A stretch of 13,692 bases of DNA, taken from assembly GCA_031383555.1 (NCBI GenBank), contig JANMZR010000149.1, positions 1-13,692 of the forward strand, given 5' to 3'. Source of the DNA: JANMZR01 sp031383555. Lineage in GTDB: Bacteria > Bacteroidota > Bacteroidia > Cytophagales > Spirosomataceae. Made by a program: the position numbers and the translations under genes. The notes beneath the pieces are model-generated. The model saw only the letters and a list, made by a program, of their open reading frames with translations. It ran no database searches and was not told the DNA's origin. Positions 7,624 to 13,692 of the stretch are shown piece by piece. Numbering within the stretch: position 1 is the first letter of the stretch; every line of letters begins with the position of its first letter.

Positions 7624-7899
7624 TTACTTTCGAGTATCTACAATATTTAAAAGTATAATTTGATTTTCAATAACTGTATAAGCAAGCTGATTGTGTGGGG
7701 GTATTAATAATTTTTGTACGGAAATAAATGTTGGATTTGAAATACCTAAAAAAGGGTTTTTTGAAAGTATTTCAAGCCAATCTTCCAATTGAATAGTAAA
7801 TTTTAAAGCTGTTTCAAAAGACGAAATATCTAATAAATACTCTATAATATCTTTATAATTTTCTTTGCAATTTGGCGTCCATACTATCTCTTTAGCCAT
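7624..7899 (-). CDS. ParE/RelE-superfamily toxin
   Basis: A 91-aa protein whose pattern fits the RelE/ParE toxin fold: IVWTPNCKENYKDIIEYLL at the start, a central helix FTIQLEDWLEIL, NPFLGIS, then the beta strands KLLIPPHNQLAYTVIE and IILLNIVDTRK. Members cut ribosome-bound mRNA (RelE type) or poison gyrase (ParE type); which applies is not visible. The family's usual arginine in the VRKLLI strand is Q62 here, and the chain stops just after DTRK, slightly short. Its ATG lies 16 bp inside the upstream antitoxin gene, the normal order and coupling of such modules. It sits between thrA and thrB. Confidence 0.85.
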   Translation of the reverse strand: MAKEIVWTPNCKENYKDIIEYLLDISSFETALKFTIQLEDWLEILSKNPFLGISNPTFISVQKLLIPPHNQLAYTVIENQIILLNIVDTRK

Positions 7900-8120
7900 T
7901 GTTGCGATTCAATTTTCACTTGTTCATTGGTAAAATAATTGCCTTTTTTTACAGAAGAAATAGACTTTTTATATTCCTTAACATCAAAATCACTGAAATC
8001 AACTTCACTACTGAATTGCTCTGCAAGGCTTTCATATACTTTTTTCAAATAGGCTTTATCTTCAGTTTTATCAATTAATTGATGAAATAAAGGCACAACT
8101 TTTTCTTCAGTTAAATCCAT
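7884..8120 (-). CDS. Putative antitoxin paired with ParE/RelE-type toxin
   Basis: A 78-aa, strongly charged protein directly upstream of and overlapping the toxin gene by 16 bp. The N-terminal half looks helical (LFHQLIDKTEDKAYLKKVYESLAEQF). The C-terminal half, from SISSVKKGNYFTNEQVKIESQQWLKR, has the extended GNYFTNEQV...WL ending common in Bacteroidota antitoxins that wrap around RelE/ParE toxins. I do not see a clear ribbon-helix-helix or Phd/YefM signature, so the DNA-binding class is unassigned. The role rests mainly on position, size and coupling to the toxin. Confidence 0.75.
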   Translation of the reverse strand: MDLTEEKVVPLFHQLIDKTEDKAYLKKVYESLAEQFSSEVDFSDFDVKEYKKSISSVKKGNYFTNEQVKIESQQWLKR

Positions 8121-8145
8121 TATTTAGTTTTTTTATCCAATTTAC

Positions 8146-8207
8146 TTTTTAAAAATGAAATGTACAAATTTTTGAATTACTACATTATATTTAAGTTTTT
8201 AAAAATG
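8146..8207. repeat. Two copies of TTTTTAAAAATG upstream of the antitoxin gene
   Basis: The 12-bp sequence TTTTTAAAAATG occurs at 8146-8157 and 8196-8207, 50 bp apart (about five helical turns), in the 127-bp gap between thrA and the antitoxin start. The TTTTTAAAAA core is self-complementary. This could be a pair of operator sites for antitoxin autoregulation, but such AT-rich repeats also arise by chance. Confidence 0.3.
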
Positions 8208-8247
8208 GCTTATTTATAATATCAATGCTTTAAATTCGACTATATTC

Positions 8248-10704
8248 TTACCCCAAATAACTCGCAACACTCACAATATCAGCAAAAACGCCGGAAGCTG
8301 TTACGTCTGCACCAGCACCAGGGCCTTTTATTACTAATGGACGTGTATTGTATCGCTTTGTTGTAAACGAAACTATATTATCAGCGCCATCCATCGCATA
8401 AAAAGGATGAAGATTGTCAACCGCTTTTACCCCAATATTTATCTTGCCGTTTTCAAGGGTTGCAATAAACCTTAAAACCTTATTTTCGGCTTTTGCATCG
8501 CTCATCATTTTTGCAAAATAGTCATTAGAAACAAGCAATTCATTAAAAAAGGCATCAACTGTTGGTGCTTTTTCACAATTGTCTGGCAATAATTTTTCAA
8601 TAGTAACATCCTCAGGTTCAAGTATTAAGCCAACTTCACGGCCAAGGATCAATATTTTACGAGCCACATCCATTCCACTCAAATCTTCACGAGGGTCCGG
8701 CTCGGTATATCCCATTTCCTTAGCTTCTTTTACGATGTCGGCAAAGCGAACGTTTTCATTGAAATTATTGAAAATATAAGATAAAGTTCCTGAAAAAACG
8801 CCCTCAATTTTCTCGAATCGGTCACCAGATGCAATAAGACCCTGCAATGTGTTTATTACAGGTAGGCCTGCGCCTACATTGGTTTCATAGAGAAATTTCA
8901 CTCCTTTTTTTAGAGCCGTTCTATGTAAAAGAGCATAGTCTTCATATCGACCCGAATTTGCTACTTTATTGGGAGTTACTACTGATACATTGGCCTCAAA
9001 AAGTCCCAAATAATTATTATGTATTTGCTTGTCGGCGGTGCAATCAGTAAAAATAGAATTAGGTAAGTTGAGTGCTTTTATTTTTTCCACAAATTGCCAT
9101 ATTTCTGCTTTTTTACCTTTGGATTCAAGCTCTTCCTGCCAGTTTTCTAAAGAAATTCCATGCTCGTCAATCAACATTTTGCGTGAATTGGCAATTCCTA
9201 CTAAGTTGATTTTTAGGGCTCTATATTTATTTAGGTAGTTTTCTTGTTGTAGTAATTGAGCCAATAAAGCCTTCCCAATTAAGCCTACTCCCACCAAATA
9301 CAAATTCAATGTTTTTACTTGCGAAAAGAAAAAAGTATCATGAATAACATTCAATGCTTTTGAGATATTTTTCTTCTCAATTACCACGGAAATATTCAAC
9401 TCCGAACTACCCTGCGCAGTAGCCACAATGTTAATTCCATTTTTACCCAAAACTGTAAATAGCTTGCCTGAAACTCCCGTATGCCTTTTCATTCCTTCAC
9501 CCACAATGGCTATTACTGAAAGGTTTTCCTGAATCTCAACTCCCTCAATATCACCAACATGTATGTCGTGAGCAAATTCTTTTTCTAAGATTCTCTTGAC
9601 CTGCTTACTCACTTTTGGGTCGATGGCAAAGCAAATTGAATGCTCTGAACTTGCTTGAGAAATAAGTATTACTGATATCTTATTTTTAGCTAGACAAGTA
9701 AATAATTTGGCAGAAACGCCAGCCACACCAATCATGCCTGAACCTTGCAAATTCACCAAAGCCAAATTATCAATCGACGAAATACCAGTAATAATGTACT
9801 CCGTACTTTTAGGTTCACGACTTATTATTGTGCCTTCAAAACTAGTATTGTAAGTATTTAATATACGTAATGGGATACTTTTGGCAAATGCTGGTTGCAA
9901 GCTTGGCGGATAAATCACCTTTGCTCCAAAATGCGAAAGTTCCATGGCTTCGGCATAGGTAATATTTGGAATTGTGAAAGCATTGGCCACTTTTCGTGGG
10001 TCGGCGGTCATCATGCCATCTACATCAGTCCAAATTTCAATTTCCTCAGCCTTTAAAGCGGCACCAAATATAGAAGCAGTATAGTCAGAGCCTCCTCTAC
10101 CTAAAGTGGTGGTCACATTATCGTCATTGGCGCCAATAAAACCTGTAATTAACTGTAATGATGAAGTTTTTGAAAAATAATCTTGAATTTGGGCATTGGT
10201 TTTCTCAAAGTTAACTTCTGCCATTCCGAAATTACTATTTGTATTTATTATTTTACGGGCGTCAAGATATTGACAATCTAAGTTTTGTGATTTTAATATT
10301 TCAAAAATTAGCGTAGTTGAAAGCCTTTCGCCAAAGCTTACAATAAGGTCAAGCGATCGCTGAGAGAGTTCTTTTATCAAAGAAATGCCTTTCAAAACAT
10401 CCTCCAATTCGTTGAAAAGCGTGCGAATATTTGCAAAAACTCTACTTTGATTTTTTATTTCAATCAAAGCCCTTACTACAGCAAAATGTCTTTCTTCTGC
10501 TTCTTTTAATAATTCAAAATAACTATCATCAGCTTTTACAGCCAAATCTGCCGTTTCAATGAGCTTATTGGTGAGCCCACCCATTGCAGAAAAAACAACT
10601 GCAAATTTTTCATTTTTTGCTATTTTTGACTTAATAATTTCAATTACTGCCTGAATACTTTCTTGATTTCCGCAAGAAGTTCCACCAAATTTTAATACTT
10701 TCAT
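8248..10704 (-). CDS. thrA: Bifunctional aspartokinase / homoserine dehydrogenase I
   Basis: An 818-aa fused enzyme of full ThrA length that catalyses the first step (aspartate to aspartyl phosphate) and third step (aspartate semialdehyde to homoserine) of the threonine/methionine branch. The aspartokinase (about 1-300) has KFGGTS (5-10), FGERLS (124-129), TTLGRGGSDYTA (199-210) and WTDVDGMMTADPR (225-237). Two ACT-type regulatory domains follow (about 305-375 with GSGMIGVAGVSAKLF, and 395-445 with GEGMKRHTGVSGKLF), suggesting feedback control by an amino acid, probably threonine. The homoserine dehydrogenase starts near 465 with the nucleotide loop GVGLIG (472-477) and carries GVFSGTLSYIFN and GYTEPDPREDLSGMDVARK, which contains the catalytic residues E668, D679 and K683 by comparison with the family. 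It is the first gene of the minus-strand operon. Confidence 0.98.
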   Translation of the reverse strand: MKVLKFGGTSCGNQESIQAVIEIIKSKIAKNEKFAVVFSAMGGLTNKLIETADLAVKADDSYFELLKEAEERHFAVVRALIEIKNQSRVFANIRTLFNELEDVLKGISLIKELSQRSLDLIVSFGERLSTTLIFEILKSQNLDCQYLDARKIINTNSNFGMAEVNFEKTNAQIQDYFSKTSSLQLITGFIGANDDNVTTTLGRGGSDYTASIFGAALKAEEIEIWTDVDGMMTADPRKVANAFTIPNITYAEAMELSHFGAKVIYPPSLQPAFAKSIPLRILNTYNTSFEGTIISREPKSTEYIITGISSIDNLALVNLQGSGMIGVAGVSAKLFTCLAKNKISVILISQASSEHSICFAIDPKVSKQVKRILEKEFAHDIHVGDIEGVEIQENLSVIAIVGEGMKRHTGVSGKLFTVLGKNGINIVATAQGSSELNISVVIEKKNISKALNVIHDTFFFSQVKTLNLYLVGVGLIGKALLAQLLQQENYLNKYRALKINLVGIANSRKMLIDEHGISLENWQEELESKGKKAEIWQFVEKIKALNLPNSIFTDCTADKQIHNNYLGLFEANVSVVTPNKVANSGRYEDYALLHRTALKKGVKFLYETNVGAGLPVINTLQGLIASGDRFEKIEGVFSGTLSYIFNNFNENVRFADIVKEAKEMGYTEPDPREDLSGMDVARKILILGREVGLILEPEDVTIEKLLPDNCEKAPTVDAFFNELLVSNDYFAKMMSDAKAENKVLRFIATLENGKINIGVKAVDNLHPFYAMDGADNIVSFTTKRYNTRPLVIKGPGAGADVTASGVFADIVSVASYLG

Positions 10705-10742
10705 TTATGCTAAATAGAGGCTGTTCTCTAATGTTTTTTTTA

Positions 10743-10750
10743 CAAAGTTA
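10743..10750 (-). promoter_or_regulatory. Candidate thrA promoter -7 box, TAACTTTG
   Basis: Read on the minus strand, TAACTTTG matches TAnnTTTG and ends 38 bp before the thrA ATG. No well-spaced -33 element was found. The predicted leader contains a small TAGAG/CTCTA hairpin (10715-10730) and no leader peptide rich in threonine codons, so classical attenuation is not indicated. The rest of the 240-bp divergent gap up to 10944 shows no recognisable element for the + strand gene. Confidence 0.45.
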
Positions 10751-10944
10751 ATGAAAATAGGCCAATGAAATGGTTCTAAACTGATTTTCGAATATTTGAA
10801 AAATACAAAATGAATAATTGCTAAAAATTTTGTAAATTATTCACTAATAAAATTCTACTAAATTCTTTAACAGTATAAAGCAATGTTATATTTTATATGA
10901 AAAGCTTACCTTTATTATTTATATCATAAAAACACTCTAAATCA

Positions 10945-12048
10945 ATGTTAAAAATAAGACCAAATCTAATTTTAGCTTTATTGTTTTCAATAATTACAAG
11001 TCAATTATTGGCACAATATCCTCTTAAAAAATATCTTTATGTAGCCGAACCCGGCATTAGAAATTACCTTGAATATGGTGGGCATGGTATTTTGGTTTAT
11101 GATATTGAGGATAATTACAAACTCATAAAGCGCATTCCGACAGGTAGTTACGACGATAAAAATAATCCTGTGAATGTAAAAGGATTATGTGTAAGCCTAG
11201 CAACACAATGTATTTATGTGAGTACTGTGAAGTCACTTATGTGTATTGATTTAAATACGGAATTGTTAATCTGGGAGAAAATTTTACCTAATGGTTTCGA
11301 CCGTATGTCTATTTCGCCAGATGGGCTTACTATCTTTCAACCTTCATTTGAAAAGGAACAATGGTATGTAATTGATGCTAAATCGGGCAAAGTAAAAGAG
11401 GAGGTTCTGGTAAATAGTAAAGCACATAATACTATTTTTGGCGCAAACGGAAAGGAAGTTTACATGGAAGGGCTGGCCTCACCAAACTTAACTGTTGTAA
11501 ATCCTAAAAACACTAAAAAGCAAAGAATAATTGGACCGTTTTCAGCCCCTATTCGGCCTTTTACAGTCAATGGGAAGCAAACTTTGGTTTATGCCAATGT
11601 AAATTCGTTATTGGGTTTCGAAATTGGTGATTTGAAAACAGGGAAGGTGCTTCATCAAGTTAAAGTGCCAGGCTTTGAGCAAGGCTTTATCAAACGCCAT
11701 GGCTGCCCAAGCCATGGAATTGGCCTTACTCCTGATGAAAAAGAACTATGGGTTGCTGATGGAGCCAACCAGCGAATGCATATATTTGACAATACCCAAA
11801 TGCCGCCAGTTTATAATTCGACCATTGAACTCCGTGACCAACCTGGCTGGATTACCTTTAGCCTCGATGGCAAATATGCTTGGCCTAGCACTGGTGAAAT
11901 TATAGATGTGGCTAACCGTAAAATTATCAAAAGCTTATCAGATGAAAATGGGGGAATTGTTCAATCTGAAAAAGTTATAGAAATACATTTTCAAAATGGA
12001 AAAGCAGCGGCAAAGGGTGATCAATTTGGCTTAGGAAGGGTAAGATGA
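10945..12048 (+). CDS. Secreted YncE/YVTN-like beta-propeller protein
   Basis: A 367-aa protein with a signal peptide (hydrophobic LILALLFSIITSQLLA, cleavage near A23). The mature chain shows repeated short propeller-blade patterns such as LYVAEP...HGILVYDI, MSISPDGLTIFQPS, VNSKAHNTIFGANGKEVYM, HGCPSHGIGLTPDEKELWVADG (252-272) and ITFSLDGKYAWPS. These fit a YncE/YVTN or lactonase-type seven-bladed propeller. The CPSHGIGLTPD region recalls secreted YncE-like proteins of Bacteroidota, Acidobacteria and Planctomycetes. No enzymatic residues can be named, so it may be a binding protein or a lactonase-like enzyme. The next gene follows on the same strand after 65 bp without a visible terminator, suggesting co-expression. 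Confidence 0.85.
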   Translation: MLKIRPNLILALLFSIITSQLLAQYPLKKYLYVAEPGIRNYLEYGGHGILVYDIEDNYKLIKRIPTGSYDDKNNPVNVKGLCVSLATQCIYVSTVKSLMCIDLNTELLIWEKILPNGFDRMSISPDGLTIFQPSFEKEQWYVIDAKSGKVKEEVLVNSKAHNTIFGANGKEVYMEGLASPNLTVVNPKNTKKQRIIGPFSAPIRPFTVNGKQTLVYANVNSLLGFEIGDLKTGKVLHQVKVPGFEQGFIKRHGCPSHGIGLTPDEKELWVADGANQRMHIFDNTQMPPVYNSTIELRDQPGWITFSLDGKYAWPSTGEIIDVANRKIIKSLSDENGGIVQSEKVIEIHFQNGKAAAKGDQFGLGRVR

Positions 12049-12113
12049 TATTAGATTTTAATTCTTACAAAAATAATTGAAATATATTTATACAACTATC
12101 TAAATATACTATA

Positions 12114-13361
12114 ATGATGAAAAAATTTAGCCTTATTGTTTTAATAATTTCAATAAATTTTCAATTCAATTATGCACAAATTGGTGTTTTTGAAAAAGGT
12201 GAAGATATTGGCAATCCGAAAGTTAAAGGATCGTCAAGTTATGATGCTGCCAGTCAGATCTATACTTTAAAAGGTGGAGGTGAAAATATTTGGTTTAATC
12301 ATGATGAGTTTCATTTTCTCTATAAAAAAATAAAAGGTGATTTTTTAATGACAGCCAATTTTCAATTAATTGGCAATGACGACGGTAACGGCCATCGTAA
12401 AACAGGATGGATGATTCGGGAGAGTAATCAACATGATGCAGTAAGTATAAACTCATGCATACATGGTGACGGACTTGCTGTGCTTCAATGGCGCCTAATG
12501 CGTGGTGCATACATGCGTGATCCTGAGGAGGAAATATTTTTTCCAAGACAGTACTTTGGTGAAACTATTATGGAGTTGGAACGAATTGGCAAGAAAATAA
12601 CAATGAGATTAGCTAAACCAGGAGAGCCCTTTGAAAATATGTGGGCAATCACTTTGCCGGAATTAAAAGATGAAGTTTTGATTGGCCCTTATTCACTTGC
12701 ACACGATCCTACAGATATTCAGGAAGTTAATATTTGGAATGTACGAATTTCGACCCCAATTGCTGCTGATTGGAATCCCAATAGAATAGTGAAAACAATA
12801 AAATATGATGGATTGGTGACGGCCAATAAACTGGAAATGATTGAAATAGATACAGGTAAAAGAAAAATATTGGATGATGGAGAGTTCCAATTGGCAAATC
12901 AACAATACTCGGGAGATTTTAAAGCTATTACCTATTCAAAAAATGGTAGTGAAATGACTTTGCCAACTAGTTTTAATACAAATGTTGAAACTATTAAAAC
13001 TACAAAAAGGGGTAAAAAAACAAGCTTAGAACCGGATATATATTACAGTGAATATAAAAATGGTGTGAACCAAATTTGGCGAAAAAAAGCAGTGGATTTA
13101 TCAGGCGAACAGTTGACATTTGATATCAATCATTCTCGTGAGCCAAGGCTTTCACCAGACGGTAAATATATTGCTTTTTTGAGATATTCGCATACCTCCA
13201 ACCCAAAAGAAGCAGTTCCTTTTCAAAGAGTAGGTTTAAAATTAATGCCATTATCTGGAGGCGCTCCAAAAACTATAGCTTATATTTTCGGCGGGAAAGG
13301 TAGTTTAGGAGTAAATTGTTGGTCAGGAGATTCTAAAAGTATTATTTTTTCAAGTAGGTAG
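12114..13361 (+). CDS. Secreted TolB/PD40-like protein with N-terminal concanavalin-like domain
   Basis: A 415-aa protein with a signal peptide (cleavage near A21 in NYAQ). Residues about 25-215 resemble the concanavalin-like (DUF1349-type) domain found at the N terminus of such proteins: the landmarks are GNPKVKGSSSYDAASQIYTLKG, GGENIWFNHDEFHFLYKK, GDFLMTANF, GHRKTGWMIRES and SCIHGDGLAVLQWR. The C terminus carries WD40-like (PD40/TolB) blades: YYSEYKNGVNQIWRK, EPRLSPDGKYIAFLRY, LKLMPLSGGAPKTIAYIFGG and CWSGDSKSIIFSSR, which is the usual end of this family. The middle (about 230-330) holds few recognisable blades, so the propeller seems reduced compared with relatives I recall. Database names such as biopolymer transporter TolR for this family would be misleading. 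Two adjacent ATGs (12114 and 12117) are equally possible starts. Confidence 0.85.
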   Translation: MMKKFSLIVLIISINFQFNYAQIGVFEKGEDIGNPKVKGSSSYDAASQIYTLKGGGENIWFNHDEFHFLYKKIKGDFLMTANFQLIGNDDGNGHRKTGWMIRESNQHDAVSINSCIHGDGLAVLQWRLMRGAYMRDPEEEIFFPRQYFGETIMELERIGKKITMRLAKPGEPFENMWAITLPELKDEVLIGPYSLAHDPTDIQEVNIWNVRISTPIAADWNPNRIVKTIKYDGLVTANKLEMIEIDTGKRKILDDGEFQLANQQYSGDFKAITYSKNGSEMTLPTSFNTNVETIKTTKRGKKTSLEPDIYYSEYKNGVNQIWRKKAVDLSGEQLTFDINHSREPRLSPDGKYIAFLRYSHTSNPKEAVPFQRVGLKLMPLSGGAPKTIAYIFGGKGSLGVNCWSGDSKSIIFSSR

Positions 13362-13398
13362 TTTTTAATTCAAAAGTAATGAAACTAGTATAATGAAA

Positions 13399-13437
13399 TT
13401 TACATATAGTAAAAAATATTTTACATATTGTAAAATA
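13399..13437. promoter_or_regulatory. Two dyad-symmetric operator-like boxes, 21 bp apart
   Basis: Box 1 is TTTAC-ATATA-GTAAA (13399-13413). Box 2 is TATTTTACA-TAT-TGTAAAATA (13417-13437), with 9-bp perfect arms. Their TTTAC half-sites are 21 bp apart, about two helical turns, so two repressor dimers would lie on the same DNA face. They end 5 bp before the TATATTTG promoter and would cover its upstream part. The TTTACA-N3-TGTAAA core slightly recalls BlaI/MecI operators, but the regulator is unknown. Confidence 0.55.
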
Positions 13438-13442
13438 AATCA

Positions 13443-13450
13443 TATATTTG
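13443..13450 (+). promoter_or_regulatory. Bacteroidota -7 box, TATATTTG
   Basis: TATATTTG followed by TAGCG is a close match to the phylum's -7 consensus and lies 35 bp before the ATG at 13486, the expected distance for a promoter with a short leader. The -33 region is occupied by the operator-like dyads; the TTG at 13428-13430 is closer (12 bp) than usual. Confidence 0.65.
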
Positions 13451-13485
13451 TAGCGTTTATTATTTAAACTTAAACATATACAAAT

Positions 13486-13518
13486 ATGAAAACAAACTAT
13501 TTATTACTTTTGAATTAA
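13486..13518 (+). pseudogene. Start of a secreted-type protein, cut off after ten codons
   Basis: ATG 13486 opens MKTNYLLLLN and then meets TAA at 13516-13518. A basic start followed by leucines is how Bacteroidota signal peptides begin, and the promoter 35 bp upstream supports a real gene start. The last five codons lie in the right inverted-repeat arm, so the natural continuation has probably been replaced at about 13503. What the full protein was cannot be told. Confidence 0.4.
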
Positions 13519-13520
13519 AA

Positions 13521-13692
13521 TCGGCGCCCAACCAGGAGATGGTGCCAGATACCTGACTACCTACCTGCACGGTCGTGATTGCTTGCACTCCCGCGTGCAG
13601 CACCCTACCGTGGCGCTCCAATTGGTGCGGGGGGCTGGGTTGCTGACGATCAGTGCCGCCGTCGCGCGCGACGACTCGTCACTCCACCGAAC
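13521..13692. other. GC-rich terminal segment, probably foreign or chimeric
   Basis: 112 of 172 bases are G or C (65%), against an AT-rich window and an especially AT-rich preceding 150 bp; the change occurs within a few bases of 13521. On the + strand the frame entered at 13514 stays open to the window end (reading GAQPGDGARYLTTYL after the boundary), with GC-rich third positions. An open frame of this size is not rare in GC-rich DNA, and I recognise no family. Most likely it is sequence from another organism joined at a contig end; a genomic-island edge is the alternative. Confidence 0.6.

Larger units (their letters stand above)
13363..13520. repeat. 18-bp perfect inverted repeats enclosing a promoter
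   Basis: The left arm TTTTAATTCAAAAGTAAT (13363-13380) begins one base after the stop of the TolB-like gene. Its exact reverse complement is at 13503-13520. The 122-bp interior holds two operator-like dyads, a Bacteroidota -7 box and an ATG. The flanking bases do not extend the match (T at 13362 and T at 13521), and no target-site duplication is evident. The arms fit an invertible promoter or a 158-bp MITE. However, the right arm stops exactly where the base composition changes, so a fold-back assembly chimera could explain it equally well. Confidence 0.6.

Noticed and set aside
8579..9238. Three plus-strand open frames opposite thrA
   Set aside because: Antisense shadows of the homoserine dehydrogenase domain, which is intact.
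10705..10742. Threonine attenuator or leader peptide before thrA
   Set aside because: The leader is only about 35 nt with one 5-bp hairpin and no short threonine-rich reading frame.
13514..13692. A real gene in the GC-rich tail
   Set aside because: A 59-codon open frame without a start or recognised motif is not strong evidence in 65% GC DNA, and the segment is probably foreign.
1..13692. CRISPR array, tRNA or rRNA genes, transposase
   Set aside because: No spaced identical repeats, cloverleaf-like sequence or transposase-like protein was seen on either strand.

Overview
The window is almost entirely AT-rich DNA from a member of the Bacteroidota, probably Cytophagales-like. Four things point there: Bacteroidota-type -7 boxes (TAnnTTTG) ahead of several genes, no purine-rich Shine-Dalgarno sequences before the starts, protein families typical of the phylum (FG-GAP lipoprotein with a CxxCH motif, NIPSNAP, the TolB-like secreted family, a DUF1572-type DinB protein), and a fused aspartokinase/homoserine dehydrogenase. 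The genus cannot be fixed from the sequence. The last 172 bases (13521-13692) are about 65% GC by count and look like foreign or chimeric DNA.

Left part (1-2817, + strand): a phage-type endonuclease/Mom-like acyltransferase gene, cut by the window edge, is coupled by a TAATG overlap to a miaA homologue (tRNA dimethylallyltransferase). That gene overlaps a small DinB/DUF1572 gene by 7 bp. A separately promoted secreted protein with two tandem NIPSNAP domains follows. A perfect 24-nt palindrome forms a terminator shared with the convergent next gene.

Middle (2919-5388): a minus-strand lipoprotein combining one c-type heme motif with an FG-GAP/VCBS propeller is divergent from a plus-strand periplasmic LolA-like protein. 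The latter ends in a hairpin terminator that also closes the next, convergent, operon.

Threonine region (10704 down to 5449, minus strand): thrA (bifunctional aspartokinase-homoserine dehydrogenase), a ParE/RelE-type toxin with its antitoxin, thrB (homoserine kinase), then a membrane acyltransferase. The toxin-antitoxin pair lies between thrA and thrB, and thrC is not in its common place after thrB. Together ThrA and ThrB carry aspartate to O-phosphohomoserine, apart from the aspartate-semialdehyde dehydrogenase step.

Right part (10945-13361, + strand): two secreted propeller-type proteins, a YncE-like one and a TolB/PD40-like one with an N-terminal concanavalin-like domain.

After them, 13363-13520 is the most intriguing stretch. 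It has perfect 18-bp inverted repeats flanking two dyad-symmetric operator-like boxes 21 bp apart, a strong TATATTTG promoter, and the first ten codons of a secreted-type protein that stops inside the right arm. This is the layout of an invertible promoter or a MITE. However, the right arm ends exactly where the GC-rich DNA starts, so a chimeric assembly or fold-back artefact is at least as likely.
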